A stretch of 64,000 nucleotides of DNA from Allonocardiopsis opalescens (GCF_003002095.1 NZ_PVZC01000005.1:496001-560000), one strand, 5' to 3'. Counted from the first letter of the stretch, positions 40,730 through 49,846 are shown. Made by a program: numbers and translations. The notes: a model not told the origin generated them from the sequence alone.

Positions 40730-41956
40730 CTACTCCACGAAGGTGACCTCGGGGTAGGCGGGCGAGTCGGCGTCCAGCAGCGGCTGGTGGCGTCCGCGCA
40801 GGTGCTGGTCGAAGAAGGCGGTGACGTAGGCGCGCTGGACGGCCAGGCTGCGCGCCGGGTCGACGGTCCCGAGGCTCGCCATCAGCGCCTCGTCCAGCGG
40901 GATCTGCGCGTCGATCTGCGGCAGGAAGGTCTGGAGGTCGGCGAAGCTCATGTGCTCGCCGTCGGCCAGGTACAGATCGCGCCGCCAGCCGGTGGAGTTG
41001 TGCCAGAACGACGCCCACTCCGGCGCGTACAGGTGGTTGTGCGGCTCGTCCGCCGGACCGGAGACACCTGCGCCGAACAGCATGAACGGCCGGTCGACGC
41101 CGCGCTCGGCCGCCTCGCCGTAGGGCGGGTTCATGCTGCCGTCCAAGTTGATCCCGGCGTCGATCCGCGGTTCGTCCAGCATGGTCTCGGCGCTGGCGAA
41201 ACCGCCCATCGAGTGGCCGAACATACCGGTGTGGGACAGGTCCATCGCCGCGCCGAGGCCGCGCGGCAACCGATTGCCGCCCGCGTCGGGATTGCCGCCG
41301 TCGGCGAGCAGCTCCAGCTGGTCGAGCGTGAAGCGCACGTCGGCGACGCGTTCGCGCATGGCGGCCGCCATGTCCGGTGAGTCCGCCGGCAGCTCGAACC
41401 GGTCGGGGAAGCGGATCGGCGCCTGGCCGAGGTGGTCCATGGCCACGACGATGTAGCCCCGGCTGGCCAGCTCCTCCACCAGGGTGGTGCCGAAGGCGCG
41501 CGGGTTGCCGCCACCGGGCGAGTACAGCACCACGGGCCTTTCGGCGCGTCCCGGGAACACCGGCGCACGGTCCTGCGCATGCGTTTCGGCGGACGCGAAG
41601 TCCACATCGCCCGGTTCGAGCCCGAGCATCGCGGCATTGCGGTCGTAGTGGCCGGCCAGCTCGGCGTTCAGGTACGGCACCGGCGCCCGCCCCGGCCGGT
41701 GCCGCGCCGGGTACCAGAGGCTGACCATCACCTCCCGCGCCCGGCCACCGGTCAGCCGCTCCTCATCCACCAGACGCATCTCCAAAGTGCCCACGTCGTA
41801 CCGCCCCGTGGGCTCCGGCAGGGCGAACGCGGCCGCCCGCTCCCCGCCGGCCTCGGCGGCGACCGCCGGAGCCCCCGAAACGACGGCGGCCAGGGCGAGC
41901 ACCGCGGCCCCTGCGGCGACCCCCGCACGCCCGCGAACTGCATGTGATCTGAACAT
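40730..41956 (-). CDS. Secreted PAF-acetylhydrolase-like lipase/esterase
   Basis: A 408-residue exported hydrolase (start ATG 41956 with GGAGG). The first ~30 residues form a Sec signal with AVLALAAVVSGAPAVAA. The catalytic Ser is in GMFGHSMGGFASAETML (GxSxG), preceded by the oxyanion region VVLYSPGGGNPRAFG, and the catalytic His lies late, in LADGEHMSFADL. The layout matches platelet-activating-factor acetylhydrolase isoform II-like bacterial enzymes that cleave short or oxidised acyl esters. The gene is monocistronic. Confidence 0.9.
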   Translation of the reverse strand: MFRSHAVRGRAGVAAGAAVLALAAVVSGAPAVAAEAGGERAAAFALPEPTGRYDVGTLEMRLVDEERLTGGRAREVMVSLWYPARHRPGRAPVPYLNAELAGHYDRNAAMLGLEPGDVDFASAETHAQDRAPVFPGRAERPVVLYSPGGGNPRAFGTTLVEELASRGYIVVAMDHLGQAPIRFPDRFELPADSPDMAAAMRERVADVRFTLDQLELLADGGNPDAGGNRLPRGLGAAMDLSHTGMFGHSMGGFASAETMLDEPRIDAGINLDGSMNPPYGEAAERGVDRPFMLFGAGVSGPADEPHNHLYAPEWASFWHNSTGWRRDLYLADGEHMSFADLQTFLPQIDAQIPLDEALMASLGTVDPARSLAVQRAYVTAFFDQHLRGRHQPLLDADSPAYPEVTFVE

Positions 41957-42249
41957 GCCTCCACCCTGGCCGCGAGCGTCCGCCCGCCGCATCTGCCGAT
42001 CGGCCCGACTCCACCTTGCCGAAAGTCATAGCCGACACGCTCGGCCGCACCTGCTCAGAGCGGTCACCGGCAGCGGACACCGGCCGCCGAACGCACTGCG
42101 CACGCATGGCGCCGGATGGCACCGGCAGCGGCCGAGATAACCGCGCGGACCGGGCCGTGGACGACGCCGTGTGTCATTCCGGCCGTCCGACCACGGCGAT
42201 CATGCCCGTCCGGTGATGATGAGGGCGGAACATAGCCACCGGAGGCCCC

Positions 42250-43188
42250 ATGCGCTTCGATCTGCCGCGCGACCACGGCGAACGGCGGCCGCGGCCCGCC
42301 GACGCACCGCTCCGGCGGCTCGACCCGCCCGGCCCGGCCGATTCAGCCGATCCGGCGGCGGCCGAACGCGCCGGATACGCGGGCGACGGCACCGGCTTCG
42401 CGCTGGACCGGCCGCTCGCCCGCCTCAACGGGCGCCCCGGCCGCGAGACCCCGTGGGACGCGCTCGGCGCCTTCCTCGCCGACGCGGACGCCAATCTCCC
42501 GTTCATCTCCATCGACGACGCCCCCGCCCGCGTCCGTACCGCCGTCGCCGGCGGCGACCGGCCCTGGCTCGTCTCGGTCCGCGACGCCCCCACCGACATC
42601 CAGTACGTGTTCGCCGCCCTGGACGGCGGCATCGGCCACGGCGTCGAGCGCCACGAAGGCTGGCTCACCCCCGAGCAGCTGATCCGCCGCGTGACCCGGC
42701 TCGAGGACCCGGCCCAGCTGAACCGGGCCGACAGGGAGCGTTCCCGCGACGCGTACACGGGGCGGCTGCACAGCAGCGGCCGGCACGCCACCAGGTTCAC
42801 CGGACCCGACGCCTTCGCCACGGCGTTCGTGCGCGCCTTGTCGCACCCGGCCGTCCGTGCGGTGCTGGATCGGCCACCGCATCAACTCGGACCGCCTCGC
42901 CCGGCCATGATCCCCATCGCCGACCTTCTCGGTCCCGATGGACACCGGTTCTGCGCAGGTTTCACCTTGGACCCCGTGGGCGGAAGCAATTCCAAGGCTC
43001 GTGTCCAGCGAGAGCAATGGGCTGTCGAGCGCGCCACCGGCCGAGTTCCCACCGTGCCGCATCCGAGCGCGTCTCCTATAACGAGTTTCGCGGGCGGTGA
43101 CGTCGTAATTCCTTTTGGAAGGCGAAACTCCAATGAGCCCTTCCAGGTTCTGACCATGTTCCCGAACCCCAAGGAGAACGCTCCATGA
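42250..43188 (+). CDS. Toxin with CdiA-CT RNase A-like domain
   Basis: A 312-residue protein (GGAGG before the ATG). Residues ~128-310 match the bacterial RNase A fold used as a CDI toxin tip: GIGHGVERHEGWLTPEQLIR with two His (130, 135), SSGRHATRFTGPDAFATAFV with His179, and the closing strand EPFQVLTMFPNP. The family cuts RNA with a His-based active site. The first ~125 residues are Pro/Asp-rich with no recognised delivery domain, so this may be a cargo module or a cytoplasmic toxin. Its stop overlaps the start of the CdiI-like gene (ATGA). The last ~100 bp are less GC-rich. Confidence 0.75.
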   Translation: MRFDLPRDHGERRPRPADAPLRRLDPPGPADSADPAAAERAGYAGDGTGFALDRPLARLNGRPGRETPWDALGAFLADADANLPFISIDDAPARVRTAVAGGDRPWLVSVRDAPTDIQYVFAALDGGIGHGVERHEGWLTPEQLIRRVTRLEDPAQLNRADRERSRDAYTGRLHSSGRHATRFTGPDAFATAFVRALSHPAVRAVLDRPPHQLGPPRPAMIPIADLLGPDGHRFCAGFTLDPVGGSNSKARVQREQWAVERATGRVPTVPHPSASPITSFAGGDVVIPFGRRNSNEPFQVLTMFPNPKENAP

Positions 43189-43517
43189 GTTCCGCGTGGT
43201 GGTACACCGATCGGAGCGCGCCGTTCGCCGAACTCCTCAGCCTGCTCCAGACCTGCTACCACCCGGACATTCGGCAAGCAGGTGCGGAAGAGGAACTGCG
43301 AGCACTCGTCCAAGCCGCCGAGCGAGGTGAAGACACCGGCACGGAGTGGAACATCCCGGTCTTTCTGAATGAACTGCGCCTCGCCGTCACCGACCCGAGC
43401 CGGATTCCCGGAGACGCACTGGACAGAGCGACCGACCACACCGAAGGGAACGACACCGAATTCCTCGCCCGCGTCTGGCGCGACATCTACCCCGGACGTC
43501 CGCTGCCCACGGAATGA
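43185..43517 (+). CDS. CdiI-family immunity protein
   Basis: A 110-residue acidic, helical protein beginning MSSAWWYTDRSAPFAELLSL and containing CYHPDIRQAGAEEELRALVQ, the type of sequence seen in CdiI_2-like immunity proteins. It overlaps the toxin stop by four bases, so production is coupled and immunity is made with the toxin. It should bind the RNase A-like domain and block its active site. The composition is poorer in GC than most genes here. A convergent response regulator gene ends 16 bp downstream. Confidence 0.72.
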   Translation: MSSAWWYTDRSAPFAELLSLLQTCYHPDIRQAGAEEELRALVQAAERGEDTGTEWNIPVFLNELRLAVTDPSRIPGDALDRATDHTEGNDTEFLARVWRDIYPGRPLPTE

Positions 43518-43532
43518 CGGCCGGGGTCGTTC

Positions 43533-44207
43533 TCAGGCCGGGTCCCCCGGCACCAGGCCGGCCTCGTGGGCGACGATCGCGGCCTGGACGCGGTTCTTGA
43601 CCTCCAGGCGGCGGAGGATGGCGCTGACGAAGACCTTGACGGTGCCCTCCACGATGTGGAGACGGGCGGCGATCTCGGCGTTGGACAGGCCGGAGCCGAG
43701 GAGGGCGAGCACCTCGCGCTCGCGCGGGCTGAGCGTGGCGACGCGTTCGCGAGCGGCGGCGCCCCGGCCGAGGCGGTTTCCGGCGCCGCTCGCGTTGAGC
43801 TGCTGGATCACGCGGTGGGCGATCCGGGGCGAGAGGTAGGCGGCGCCGTCTGCGGCCGCGTGCACGCCGGCCAGCAGTTCGCGCGGGTCACCGCTCTTGA
43901 GCAGGAATCCGGCGGCGCCCTCGGCCAGGGCGCGGGCGACGTAGGCGTCCTCGGCGAAGGTGGTGAGCACCAGCACCGCCGCCGCCGGCAGCGCCCGCCG
44001 GATCTCGGCGGCGGCGTCGAGCCCGTCCAGCACCGGCATGCCGATGTCCATCAGCACCACGTCGGGCCGGTGCGCGAGCGCCGACTCCACCGCCTGGCGC
44101 CCGTCCGGCGCCTCGCCCACCACCTCGATGCCCGGGTCGGTGTCGAGGATGGCGCGTACCCCCGCACGGATCAACGCCTCGTCGTCGGCCAGCACGACTC
44201 GAATCAA
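43533..44207 (-). CDS. NarL/LuxR-family response regulator
   Basis: A 224-residue regulator. Homologous sequence starts at a TTG (44207; IRVVLADDEALIRAGVRAI) without a clear ribosome-binding site; a GTG at 44258 with GAAAGAGG is an alternative adding 17 residues. The Asp acceptor lies in DVVLMDIGMPVLDG, followed by LTTFAEDAYVARALAEGAAG and FLLKSG. The LuxR HTH is LSPREREVLALLGSGLSNAE, IAARLHIVEGTVKVFVSAIL. It lies 193 bp downstream of the partner kinase on the same strand. Confidence 0.9.
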   Translation of the reverse strand: MIRVVLADDEALIRAGVRAILDTDPGIEVVGEAPDGRQAVESALAHRPDVVLMDIGMPVLDGLDAAAEIRRALPAAAVLVLTTFAEDAYVARALAEGAAGFLLKSGDPRELLAGVHAAADGAAYLSPRIAHRVIQQLNASGAGNRLGRGAAARERVATLSPREREVLALLGSGLSNAEIAARLHIVEGTVKVFVSAILRRLEVKNRVQAAIVAHEAGLVPGDPA

Positions 44208-44400
44208 AGCGATCGCACCCGAACTGCCATCGATACGTCTGCGAGAACCACTCTCCACACCTCTTTCAACATGAGGCCATCGCCGCCCCGGCCCCACCGC
44301 ATCCAAGCACGACGTGTCGCGCGACCGCACGCCCGGAACACGGCCCCCGCCCGCACGAACGATTCGATACCGGCGCGCGCACGGCCGGACGGCGGGGGCG

Positions 44401-46068
44401 TCAGTCGCCGGGAACCGACAGCGCGCTCCTGGGGATCGCGGTGGCGTCGGCCAGACGGTCGCCGGTGAAGCAGACGCGGTAGATCTCCTCGCCGTTCACC
44501 GGCTCGCCCGACCAGTAGTAGCGGCACTCCGCGCCGGGCGGCGGGGGCGGTTCGGCCACCGGCGGGCCGCCGAGGCGCTGGAAGCGCGGCAGCACCCGCT
44601 CGACCTCGGCGCGGTCCTGGCCGACCGACAGCGCCTGGAAGCCGGCGCGGTCGAACTCGTTGCCGGCGTTGACGTACAGCTCCAGGCCCACCACGGCGAG
44701 GGCGAGGCCGAGGCAGCCGACCACCGGCACGACCACGGCGGCGGTGAGGCTGTGCCGCACCCGCTCGCGGCCCGACGCGAACCGGCGGACGGACTCGCCG
44801 CCGCCGTCCGGCTCCTCCGCGAGGTCCGCGTCCGCCACCGCCCTAGCCGCCCGGTGCGGCAGTTCGGCCCGGACCGTGAAGCCCGCGCCGTCCGGGCCGG
44901 CCGCCAGCGTGCCGCCGAGCATCCGGGCGCGCTCGGCCAGCCCGGCCAGGCCCTGACGACCGCCCGGTGCACGGCCGCCGCCCCCGGCGGGGGCCGGGCC
45001 GTTGCGGACCGTGACGGAGGTGGTCTCGCGCCCGTGCCCGACCGCCACCGCCACGGCCGCGCCGGGGGCGTGCTTGGCGGCGTTGGTCAGCGCCTCCTGC
45101 ACGATCCGGTGCGCGGCGCGGCGCACCGCGTCGGGCACCTCGCCCTCGGGACCCGACCGCTCCAGGCGCACCGACATCCCGGCGGCCGCGGCGCGCCGCA
45201 CCAGGGCATCGATATCGGCGCCGCCGGACTGCATGCCGAGCGTGTCGGCGCCGTCATCAGCCGCCGACACGCCGGTGCCCGGACGCAGCACGCCGACGAT
45301 CTCGCGCAGGCGCGCGGTCGCGTCGGCCAGTCCGGCGCGCACCTCGCCCGCCTGGGCGCGCGTCCGCTCGTCGGCGCCGGGCGCCAGCTCCAGGGCGGCG
45401 GCGCGCAGCGCGATCAGGCTGAGCTCGTGCCCGAGGGAGTCGTGCATCTCCTGCGCGATACGGGACCGCTCACGCAGCCGGGCCTGCTCGGCGGTGATGC
45501 GCCGCTCGCGTTCCAGCCAGGCCGCCCGCTGCCAGCCCGCCACCGCCAGCTCCGCCCGGGTCGTGCGGTACCGCGCGAACAGCCACGGCAGCAGCAGCGC
45601 GATGACCAGCGCGATCGCGAGCACGATCCAGGAGTGCAGCGCCGTCACCGCGCCGAAGACCCCGTCCTGGACGGCGCGCACCCCGATGCCGAGCAGCAGC
45701 CCGGCCGCGGCCAGCCAGCCCGTCAGCACCAGCACAGGCCGCCCCTCGGCGAGCCGCCGCCCGGCCAGGTACGCCATCGCGGCGACCAGCGCGAACGGCG
45801 CAAGGGCGCTCGACGGCGCCGAGATGTCGACCGACCAGAGCAGTACCGCCGCCGCCACCGGGAGGCCGAGCGCCCAGAGCGGACGCCGCCGGGCGAGCAG
45901 CACGGCCGCCCCCGCCACGGCGGCACCCGCGGCGACGAGGCCCCAGCGCAGCGCGCCGCTCCTGGGCATCGCGAGCTGTTCGACGGCGAGCGGCAGGGTC
46001 AGGCAGGCCCACAGCAGCAGGTCGAGCAGGCGGGCGCCTCGGCGCCGGCCGGCCCACGCCTCAGCCAC
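44401..46068 (-). CDS. Sensor histidine kinase with extra C-terminal membrane/SmpA-like domain
   Basis: A 555-residue protein. About five membrane segments (to about 165) lead to a HisKA_3 domain with His in EMHDSLGHELSLIALRAA. The HATPase domain has VQEALTNAAKHAPG and GRQGLAGLAERARMLGG and ends near residue 410. Unusually a further membrane helix (LTAAVVVPVVGCLGLALAVV) and a ~100-residue extracytoplasmic tail follow, with FQALSVGQDRAEVERVLPRF and a Cys pair (ECRYYWSGEPVN, YRVCFTGD), like a SmpA/OmlA-type small domain. The tail could sense or bind an envelope ligand. It overlaps the thioesterase stop by eight bases. Confidence 0.9.
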   Translation of the reverse strand: MAEAWAGRRRGARLLDLLLWACLTLPLAVEQLAMPRSGALRWGLVAAGAAVAGAAVLLARRRPLWALGLPVAAAVLLWSVDISAPSSALAPFALVAAMAYLAGRRLAEGRPVLVLTGWLAAAGLLLGIGVRAVQDGVFGAVTALHSWIVLAIALVIALLLPWLFARYRTTRAELAVAGWQRAAWLERERRITAEQARLRERSRIAQEMHDSLGHELSLIALRAAALELAPGADERTRAQAGEVRAGLADATARLREIVGVLRPGTGVSAADDGADTLGMQSGGADIDALVRRAAAAGMSVRLERSGPEGEVPDAVRRAAHRIVQEALTNAAKHAPGAAVAVAVGHGRETTSVTVRNGPAPAGGGGRAPGGRQGLAGLAERARMLGGTLAAGPDGAGFTVRAELPHRAARAVADADLAEEPDGGGESVRRFASGRERVRHSLTAAVVVPVVGCLGLALAVVGLELYVNAGNEFDRAGFQALSVGQDRAEVERVLPRFQRLGGPPVAEPPPPPGAECRYYWSGEPVNGEEIYRVCFTGDRLADATAIPRSALSVPGD

Positions 46069-46615
46069 CGCCGGACGGCGACGGCCGGGTGATCAGGCAG
46101 CTGGAAGTCGCCTCGGCCAGCAGGGTGCCCGCCGCGTCCGTCAGTTCGGCGCGCGCCAGTGCCGTGCGGGTGCCGGCGTGCACGACATGGCCGGAACAGC
46201 GCACCGGGCCCGAATCGACGGTCAGCCGCCGCAGGAACTTCACATTCAGATCCAGGCTGCTGTAGTAAGCGCCCTGCGGCAGTGTGGTGTGCACCGCGCA
46301 TCCGGCCGCCGAGTCCAGCAGCGCCGCGTACACACCGCCGTGCACCGAGCCGATCGGGTTGTAGTGGTACTCGGCCGGAGTCAGTACGAACACAGCGCCG
46401 CCCGGACGCACCGACTCCAGTTCGAAGCCGAGCGTCCGCAGAATCGGCGGCGGCGGAACCCGCCCCTCGGCCAGCGCCCGCATGAACGCCAGACCGTTCA
46501 TAGTGGGCGCGGCAGCAGCGATGTCCGCCGGATCGTCCCACTCATAGCTACGTTCGCGTCCGCTACCCGCACCGGAGTCGGGGGCGGACGCGTCCGCTCT
46601 CACCGGGTCGCCCAT
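46061..46615 (-). CDS. PaaI-type hotdog-fold thioesterase
   Basis: A 184-residue protein read from ATG 46615 (the longer frame upstream is repeat-bearing). The hotdog core has YHYNPIGSVHGGVYAALLDS, the HGG(x)xxxxxD motif of PaaI/YbgC-like acyl-CoA thioesterases, then YYSSLDLNVKFLRRLTVDSG and RTALARAELTDAAGTLLAEA. The N-terminal ~30 residues are disordered. It overlaps the kinase gene, so thioesterase, kinase and regulator probably form an operon. The acyl-CoA substrate is unknown. Confidence 0.9.
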   Translation of the reverse strand: MGDPVRADASAPDSGAGSGRERSYEWDDPADIAAAAPTMNGLAFMRALAEGRVPPPPILRTLGFELESVRPGGAVFVLTPAEYHYNPIGSVHGGVYAALLDSAAGCAVHTTLPQGAYYSSLDLNVKFLRRLTVDSGPVRCSGHVVHAGTRTALARAELTDAAGTLLAEATSSCLITRPSPSGGG

Positions 46616-47099
46616 GAACCGTCCAATCCGTCGAAGCGGCGGCGCCGGGAAGCCCGGCCCGGCACCGAACACGGCGGCCGCCACCGCACGCCACCGCACA
46701 TCCATGGTGACCCCGTGCGGACGACGCGGCGACCACGCCGCGGCCCGCCCATCCTCTCCACCGGATCGGCCGCCGTCCACGCGCTCGCGTTCACAGCGGT
46801 CCCGACCCGCGCGCCTGTTTGCGCATTCGATTGGTCCACCGCCCTCCACCGAACGAATCGGGCCCGACCACCGCACCGATTGGCGCATCCGGTCGGCCCA
46901 CCCTCCTCCATCACACGAATCCGCAAGCGTCCACCGCCGCACAACGCGGGGACTGGCGTCCGGTCCAGAACGTGCCCGAGCACCGCGCCGATTCGGGCAT
47001 CCGGTCGGCCGACCGTCTTCCACCGCACGAATCCGCAGCGGTCCATCGCGCGGGCGACACGGTGACGGCGGTCCGCGGTGACCGCCGTGCTCTCGTCCA
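46616..47099. other. Intergenic region with degenerate ~60-bp repeats
   Basis: No gene is supported in these 484 bp. The region is dominated by three degenerate repeat units described separately. Confidence 0.5.
46821..47045. repeat. Degenerate ~45-60-bp direct repeat, three units
   Basis: Units start near 46821, 46883 and 46995 and share GCATCCGGTCGGCC, CACC.TC.TCCA and CACGAATCCGCA. Spacing is 62 and 112 bp. The first unit is most diverged. No palindromic core or uniform spacer is seen. Confidence 0.7.
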
Positions 47100-47405
47100 G
47101 TGCGGGCGCCTACTGTGCGCCAGTCGGCGCACCTGTGCACGCCGGCCCTGCTGGTGACGGCGCTGGCGGTGCCCTCGACCTCGGGCCGGACCGCCCTGGC
47201 CCTGCCGGTGTTCGTGGCACTGGCCCACGTGCTCGCCGACCGGCCGGCGGTGGTACGGGCACTGGCACTGCTCTTCCCCACCGCGGTGCTGCTGTCAGCG
47301 GTGGCCACCCTGATCGGCATCTGCTTCGGCCAGTGGCTGCTGCTCGTCCTGCCACTCGTCGCCGCAGCTCCCACACCACCACCGAACTGGTACTGCCGGC
47401 CATGA
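47100..47405 (+). CDS. Small hydrophobic hypothetical protein
   Basis: A 101-residue frame starting at GTG (47100), with three hydrophobic stretches: LLVTALAVPSTSGRTALALP, FVALAHVLADRP to LALLFPTAVLLSAVATLIGI, and QWLLLVLPLVAAAP. The tail is PTPPPNWYCRP. It resembles a small membrane protein and a stem-loop terminator lies 74 bp downstream, but no family is recognised and the frame could be chance. The gene start is uncertain. Confidence 0.35.
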   Translation: MRAPTVRQSAHLCTPALLVTALAVPSTSGRTALALPVFVALAHVLADRPAVVRALALLFPTAVLLSAVATLIGICFGQWLLLVLPLVAAAPTPPPNWYCRP

Positions 47406-47478
47406 CCCGGCACACCGACCGCCGCACACCAGTGCGGCTGGACCGGGCCTAGTCCGCCGAGCAGGCGGCACCCGGATC

Positions 47479-47514
47479 GAGGGGCCGCTGAGCCCACGGC
47501 AGCGGCGGCCCCTC
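47479..47514 (+). terminator. Stem-loop terminator-like hairpin
   Basis: GAGGGGCCGCTG pairs with CAGCGG-CGGCCCCTC, leaving one small bulge and a nine-base loop. Confidence 0.6.
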
Positions 47515-48222
47515 GCGATCGTGCTGCCGTCATGGCGCTGTGGTGCACCGGCGGCCGGCACGACCTGTCACCGACACTGGTCGTGCGGAGCGATCGCCGT
47601 CAGGTTCGTGTTTCGCGGTCACCGCGGACGATTTCACCCTGTGAGGCCGTCGTCGTACCTGCCGGACCCGGTCGGCTCGGTGTGCGGGAGCGGCCGGGGC
47701 GTGCGGTCCGTGCGGCCGTCCGCCGGGTGGTGACGCTTCCCGGCACCTTCGGAAGGCCGCGCGAGGTGGCGGTCCAGCGGCCGCGAGTCGAGCGGGGACA
47801 GCCGGTCGAGCGGGTCGGGGCGAAGGGCGCGGCCCCGAGCGCCGATCACGCCGGTCCGGCGTGGGAAGCGCCGCCCGCATCGGTCTGCCGCCCCCTCACC
47901 CCGGCCGTGGCTTCGCGTGCGCTGCCGCCGCGACGCCACCGGCCGCAGCACGCCCCACGTCGTCCGGTCCTCGCCACCGCGCGGCGGCCGACCGGCGGGA
48001 GGGGTCACGGGCGCCGGCCGTCGACGATGCCGCCGCATCCGGACATCGCGTCCGCGCACCGCCCGTGGCCGGACGCGCTCACGCGCCCGGTGACATGTCC
48101 AGGAGGCCGGGACCGAGAGGCCGGAACGGGAAGGCCGGGACCCGAAGGCGGCGACCGTCCGTCCGGCCGTGGCCGCGGTGCCGGATCCTTGGTGGTGTGC
48201 GCAGGTCGTAGGCTCGCCTGTC
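47515..48222. other. Gene-poor region upstream of the LysR gene
   Basis: About 700 bp in which frames exist on both strands but none has a recognisable start, domain or coding character. It may be decayed sequence. Runs of GGCCGGG and CGACCGG are frequent. Confidence 0.45.
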
Positions 48223-49146
48223 ATGGATCTGACGCTGCGGCAGCTGTCGGTGTTCGTCGCGGTGGCGCGGGCGGCGAGTTTCACGGCGGCCGCGGGGGAG
48301 CTGCACGTGTCGCAGTCCTCGCTGAGCCGGACCGTGGCCGACATGGAGCGGGTCGTCGGCGCGCGGTTGCTGCGGCGGGACACCCGAAATGTCGAGGTCA
48401 CCGACGAGGGTGCCGAGCTGCTGGAGATCGCCGAGCACATCCTGGCCGTGCACCGGGCCGGGATGCGGCAGCTCGCGCGGTACCAGCAGGGCGGACGGGG
48501 CACGGTGACCGTCGCGGCGCTGCCGTCGGTGGCCGGGGTGCTGCTCCCGGCGGTGCTGCCCGTCTTCCGCGAGCACTGGCCGGACATCTCGGTGCGCATT
48601 CTGGACGGGCTGGCGCGTTCGGTGGTCGACAGCGTCGCGGCGGGCGACGCGGACTTCGCGATCACCGTGTCGGAGGGGCTGCCGGACTGGCTGGACCGGC
48701 GTCCGCTGGTGCGGGACCGGTTCGGCGCGGTCTTCCCGCGCGGGCACCGGCTGGCGGCGGCGGAGTCGGTGCGCTGGGCCGACATCGCCGGGGAGCGGTT
48801 CATCGCGATGGGCGCCAGCTCCAGTGTGCGCGCCTTCACCGACGCCGCGTTCACGCAGGCGGGGGTGCGGGCGGGCGGTGTGGTGGAGGCCAGCAACATC
48901 GTCACGGTCGGCGGGCTGGTCGCGGCGCAGCTCGGCGTGTCCGCGCTGCCGTCGCTGGTCCGCGCGCTGCTCGGCTTCGCCGACATCGAACAGCGCCCGC
49001 TGGTGGAGCCGGTGGTGGACCGGCAGCTCGACGTGGTCCTGCCCACCGACCGTGCGCTGCCTCCGGCGGCGCGGCGCTTCCTGGAACTCCTGGAGGACCT
49101 GCGCCGCTCCCAGGCACCGCTGCCTGAGGACGTCACCTGGTCCTGA
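48223..49146 (+). CDS. LysR-family transcriptional regulator
   Basis: A 307-residue LysR regulator. It starts MDLTLRQLSVFVAVARAASF at 48223, with HTH residues FTAAAGELHVSQSSLSRTVA and DMERVVGARLLRRDTRNVEV. The co-inducer domain begins RGTVTVAALPSVAGVLLPAV. It is followed by a pseudogene and then by a CoA-transferase/CitE operon and a CitMHS transporter, all likely targets. The ligand is probably the organic acid taken up by that set. Confidence 0.92.
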   Translation: MDLTLRQLSVFVAVARAASFTAAAGELHVSQSSLSRTVADMERVVGARLLRRDTRNVEVTDEGAELLEIAEHILAVHRAGMRQLARYQQGGRGTVTVAALPSVAGVLLPAVLPVFREHWPDISVRILDGLARSVVDSVAAGDADFAITVSEGLPDWLDRRPLVRDRFGAVFPRGHRLAAAESVRWADIAGERFIAMGASSSVRAFTDAAFTQAGVRAGGVVEASNIVTVGGLVAAQLGVSALPSLVRALLGFADIEQRPLVEPVVDRQLDVVLPTDRALPPAARRFLELLEDLRRSQAPLPEDVTWS

Positions 49147-49277
49147 GCACGTCCGGCGCCCTGGCGGCGTCCGGCCGGGGATGTCGAGCGGTGGGCCGGA
49201 TCCGGGTGGCCGGTTCGTCGGAACGGTCGTGGCGGCCGGGCCGACCGCGCGGGGGCGCGTCCGGCGGCGTTCGCGGA

Positions 49278-49805
49278 TCAGCCGCCGGACAGACGTTCGC
49301 GCAGCAGGGCGCCCATGGTGACGGGTTCGCGGCCGATGAGGGTGGCGAGCGTCGGGTCGACGGCGGCGAACTCGCCGACGCGGGCGGCGGCGAAGATGCT
49401 CAGCAGGCCGTCCACGGCGTCGGCGGGCACGCCCTGGCCGGCCATCTGCTCCCGGAACCGGTCGTCGGACACCGTCGTCCGCGTGGTGGTGCGGCCCGCG
49501 GCCTCGGAGGCGATGGCGGCGATGTCGTCGAAGGTGAGGGCGTGCGGGGCGGTGAGCGGCGGCGTGGGCCCGTCGAATGCGCCCTCATCGGCCAGCACCG
49601 CGGCGGCCACGTCGGCGAGGTCGGCGTGCGCGGTCCAGCTGACCGGCCCGTCCGCGGGGAGCGCGAGCCGGCCGGTGCTCAGCGCGGGGCCCAGGAACCG
49701 CACGGCGCTGGCGGCGTAGAAGCCCAGATTTTCGGCATCGCTGTTATCAAGCAGCCGCTTCGCGCTGCGGGCGCTCGCGGACCAGACGTCCGCCGCCGGA
49801 CTCAT
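49278..49805 (-). pseudogene. Truncated NmrA-like NAD(P)-binding protein (C-terminal half)
   Basis: The frame encodes the C-terminal part of an NmrA/azoreductase-like atypical SDR: NLGFYAASAVRFLGPALSTG, GPVSWTAHADLADVAAAVLA, PLTAPHALTFDDIAAIASEA and EFAAVDPTLATLIGREPVTM. Family members are ~280-300 residues and start with a GxxGxxG Rossmann motif, which is absent here. Only about 150 homologous residues remain, after a short unrelated-looking start at ATG 49805. The 5' half was probably lost when the neighbouring operon was acquired or rearranged. Confidence 0.75.
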
Positions 49806-49832
49806 GCGCCGAGCAGCTGAATACTTGCGGAT

Positions 49833-49846
49833 TTGATGTTGGACAC
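49833..49846 (+). promoter_or_regulatory. Shared 14-nt motif upstream of the CoA-transferase operon
   Basis: TTTGATGTTGGACA at 49833-49846 is repeated exactly at 52429-52442 upstream of the CitMHS gene, followed in both by a loosely matching GT-ATAG. A shared regulator site or promoter is likely. Confidence 0.65.

Noticed and set aside
46821-47045. Possible CRISPR array
   Set aside because: Only three degenerate units, unequal spacing, no conserved repeat/spacer structure and no cas genes nearby.
47532-48222. 5' extension of the LysR gene or a separate upstream gene
   Set aside because: The upstream frame has no recognisable domain, and the LysR domain starts cleanly at the ATG at 48223.
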